DNA of 64,000 nucleotides from Gemmatimonadota bacterium. Lineage in GTDB: Bacteria; JAAXHH01. The translations under genes were made by a program, and so were the position numbers. Under the pieces are notes generated by a model. The model saw only the letters and a program-made list of their open reading frames with translations. It ran no database searches and was not told the origin of the DNA. Of the stretch, positions 62,712-64,000 are shown one piece after another (the first letter of the stretch is position 1; every line of letters begins with the position of its first letter). Where the stretch lies: positions 248,001-312,000 of the forward strand of contig VXTP01000006.1 in assembly GCA_009837395.1 (NCBI GenBank), given 5' to 3'.

Positions 62712-63578
62712 ATGTCCCTGACTCGTATATTCTGGAAAACAGCGATGGGAGCCCTCGTGTCCTTCGCGGCCGTCACGGCTGGCGCGGCCGGCGCGAACGC
62801 CCAGCCCGGTGCGGACGCCGGGTCCACTGCCAACGCCCAGTCCGACGCGAACGCCCAGTCCGCTGCCAACGCCGAGTCCGGCGCGGACGCCGAGTCCGGC
62901 GCGAACGCCCAGTCGATCGACGAGGCACGGACCGCTTTCAAGGAAGGCCGCTTTCTCGAGGCGGCGGATCTGGCAGAAGCCCTCGGGACCTCCGTGGGCT
63001 ACGCCCTGGCGGCGCAATCGCTCGCGGTGCACGGCCACTACGTCGCGGCCGGTGATGACCGGAAGGGGTTCTTTGAACGTGCGATGAAACTCGGCGAGGA
63101 GGCGGTGCGCGTCGATTCGACCAATCAAGAAGCGTATTACCAGTCCGCGCACGCCGTTGGCCGGTATTCGCTGACGGTAGGCAGGTTTACGGCGCTTCGC
63201 CGGGGCCTGGCGGGCCGGGTCCGCGGACTGCTGGAGAACGCGCTTGCCATCGATCCCGACTTCGCCGAGGCGCACATGGCCTTCGGGAGCTGGCATGCCG
63301 GTATCGCCCGGGCCGGGCGCGTGGCCCGGTTTCTGTACAAGGGAAACCGCGAGAGCGCGGTCATCCATTACGAGCGGGCACTGGAACTCGCACCGGAGTC
63401 GATGATCGTCCTGCTGGAGTACGCGCTCAATTTACCGGAACTCGATAGAGAAGACGGCCGGGAGCGGGCCGGGGAACTGCTGTCGAAGGCGGCCGGCCTT
63501 CCGGCGCGGGACGCCTTCGAAGCGCTCATCCATCAGGATGTGCTGGAAGCCCTGGCGGAACACGAGATCGGCGGGTAG
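62712..63578 (+). CDS. Secreted TPR-repeat protein
   Basis: The start is ATG 62712 (TTG 62697 is in frame); neither has a good ribosome site. The 288-residue product has a signal peptide (MSLTRIFWKTAMGALVSFAA, cleavage near ANA-Q) and then a low-complexity Ala/Asn/Ser/Gln spacer built of six-residue repeats (residues about 27-68). The rest is helical with TPR character: FKEGRFLEAADLAEAL, RAMKLGEEAVRVDSTNQEAY, LLENALAIDPDFAEAHMAFG and YERALELAPESMIVLLEYAL. It follows the methyltransferase by 82 nt on the same strand. A TPR protein (BstC) is part of the bacterial sterol transport set of Methylococcus, which makes a role in sterol handling plausible; homology to BstC is not shown. Confidence 0.8.
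   Translation: MSLTRIFWKTAMGALVSFAAVTAGAAGANAQPGADAGSTANAQSDANAQSAANAESGADAESGANAQSIDEARTAFKEGRFLEAADLAEALGTSVGYALAAQSLAVHGHYVAAGDDRKGFFERAMKLGEEAVRVDSTNQEAYYQSAHAVGRYSLTVGRFTALRRGLAGRVRGLLENALAIDPDFAEAHMAFGSWHAGIARAGRVARFLYKGNRESAVIHYERALELAPESMIVLLEYALNLPELDREDGRERAGELLSKAAGLPARDAFEALIHQDVLEALAEHEIGG
62790..62915 (+). repeat. Seven-copy 18-nt tandem repeat within the TPR protein gene
   Basis: The consensus is close to GGCGCGAACGCCCAGTCC, encoding (Gly/Asp/Ala)-Ala-(Asn/Asp)-Ala-(Gln/Glu)-Ser. The repeats form the spacer between the signal peptide and TPR region and are prone to copy-number change. Confidence 0.75.
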
Positions 63579-63605
63579 CTCATCGGGCAGCGGATGTCGC
63601 GCCGT

Positions 63606-64000
63606 TCAGGCTGACGGACGATCCGGATAAAACTGCCGGCAATAGCGCCGGTACAGGCCGATGGGACCGTCGGCCGCGCACAGCCGGGGCGGCGTGCGAA
63701 ACTGTTTCCGTTCCCAGATTACCACGTCCTGCAGCACGTCCCGTTTCTGCTGCGTCAGGAGGATCTGGTTCATCAACCGCCGCCGCAGCTTCGATGGCAT
63801 GAATCCCATGCCGGAGACGAACCGGCGGGGCTTCCGGATCTCCCGCAGCTGGCTGACCAGCACGAGGTCGATGTACTCGCCGTCGACCGGGGTCGGCAGG
63901 ACCCAGAGCCTGGCGTGCATGTCGATGGTCTTCTCATGGATCTCCACGTAGGAGTACCCCAGTCCGTGGATGTGCGTGACGGCCGAGACTTCGTAGACCA
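63606..64000 (-). CDS. C-terminal part of a probable Rieske non-heme iron oxygenase (truncated by window edge)
   Basis: The frame is open from 64000 down to the stop at 63606, so the N-terminal part, including the Rieske domain, lies outside the window. The visible 130 residues contain HIHGLGYSYVEIHEKT, RLWVLPTPVDGEYIDLVLV, QDVVIWERKQFRTPPRLCAA and DGPIGLYRRYCRQFYPD. The VIWERK...PPRLC..DGPI..YRR...QFY block is typical of the C terminus of Rieske oxygenases of the KshA/DAF-36/Neverland type, which act on steroids. In Methylococcus a Rieske oxygenase (SdmA) removes sterol C-4 methyl groups. The gene converges on the TPR gene, 27 nt from its end, so steroid relevance is supported by location. 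Confidence 0.65.
   Translation of the reverse strand, partial: VYEVSAVTHIHGLGYSYVEIHEKTIDMHARLWVLPTPVDGEYIDLVLVSQLREIRKPRRFVSGMGFMPSKLRRRLMNQILLTQQKRDVLQDVVIWERKQFRTPPRLCAADGPIGLYRRYCRQFYPDRPSA

Noticed and set aside
1-64000. tRNA, rRNA, CRISPR arrays, transposases, integrases
   Set aside because: Looked for by eye on both strands; none recognised. A computed tRNA/CRISPR scan would be decisive.

Overview
This is a GC-rich, gene-dense bacterial chromosome segment. No rRNA, tRNA, CRISPR array, integrase or transposase was seen. The gene stock is rich in enolase-superfamily sugar-acid enzymes, a sulfatase, phytanoyl-CoA-type dioxygenases, Gfo/Idh/MocA oxidoreductases and a GH32 glycosidase. It also has outer-membrane lipoproteins, an RND tripartite pump and beta-barrel proteins. 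This points to a diderm, heterotrophic, probably uncultured and possibly marine or host-associated bacterium; a Latescibacterota- or Poribacteria-like lineage would fit, but that is inference from gene content only.

Layout. 1-5.4 kb: truncated NHL propeller protein, DgoD-like dehydratase, a DUF805 gene broken by an in-frame TGA, TM2 protein, Gfo/Idh/MocA, DoxX, phosphodiesterase. 5.4-11.2 kb: a minus-strand run of PhyH dioxygenase, sulfatase, esterase, fatty acid desaturase and an enolase-superfamily enzyme. 11.3-21.2 kb: aldo/keto reductase lacking two tetrad residues, thiamine-binding protein, SelA-like PLP enzyme, a lipoprotein with a collagen-like stalk and a trypsin-like protease domain, MBL hydrolase, lactonase-like amidohydrolase, lone cytochrome oxidase subunit III, aminotransferase-fold protein, and a protein that looks like three RidA domains in tandem. 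21.2-30.5 kb: a Yej/Dpp-type peptide ABC transporter with two binding proteins. 30.5-38.3 kb: adenosine deaminase, MBL hydrolase, two Fe(II)/2-oxoglutarate-type oxygenases, an AhpD-like selenoprotein candidate, KduD-like SDR, GH32. 38.5-44.7 kb: cupin, then a distinctly AT-richer two-gene island (DUF5131/Gp37-Gp68 plus TcmP), toroid protein, AmiD-like amidase, small membrane protein, beta-barrel. 44.7-53.2 kb: citrate synthase, apaG, proS, phytoene-desaturase-like oxidase, Gfo/Idh/MocA, ECF transporter AA'T module. 53.5-64 kb: the most striking locus.

The 53.5-64 kb locus encodes an RND efflux trio (OMF, MFP, RND) whose RND stop codon overlaps the start of a GPP34-cytochrome P450 fusion (TGATG). 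It continues into a sterol C-24 methyltransferase homologue with the full SMT signature and a secreted TPR protein. Convergent to it is the C-terminal part of what looks like a Rieske oxygenase. Together this reads as a sterol (or related triterpenoid) tailoring and export operon.

The second strong observation is the AhpD-like peroxidase-related gene at 34235-34798 on the minus strand. Its in-frame TGA falls exactly on the second Cys of the CxxC motif, the frame stays intact for 105 further sense codons, and a stem-loop with bacterial SECIS spacing follows the TGA. It is best read as a selenoprotein. The DUF5131-TcmP island with 12-bp direct repeats is a third candidate system of unknown role.
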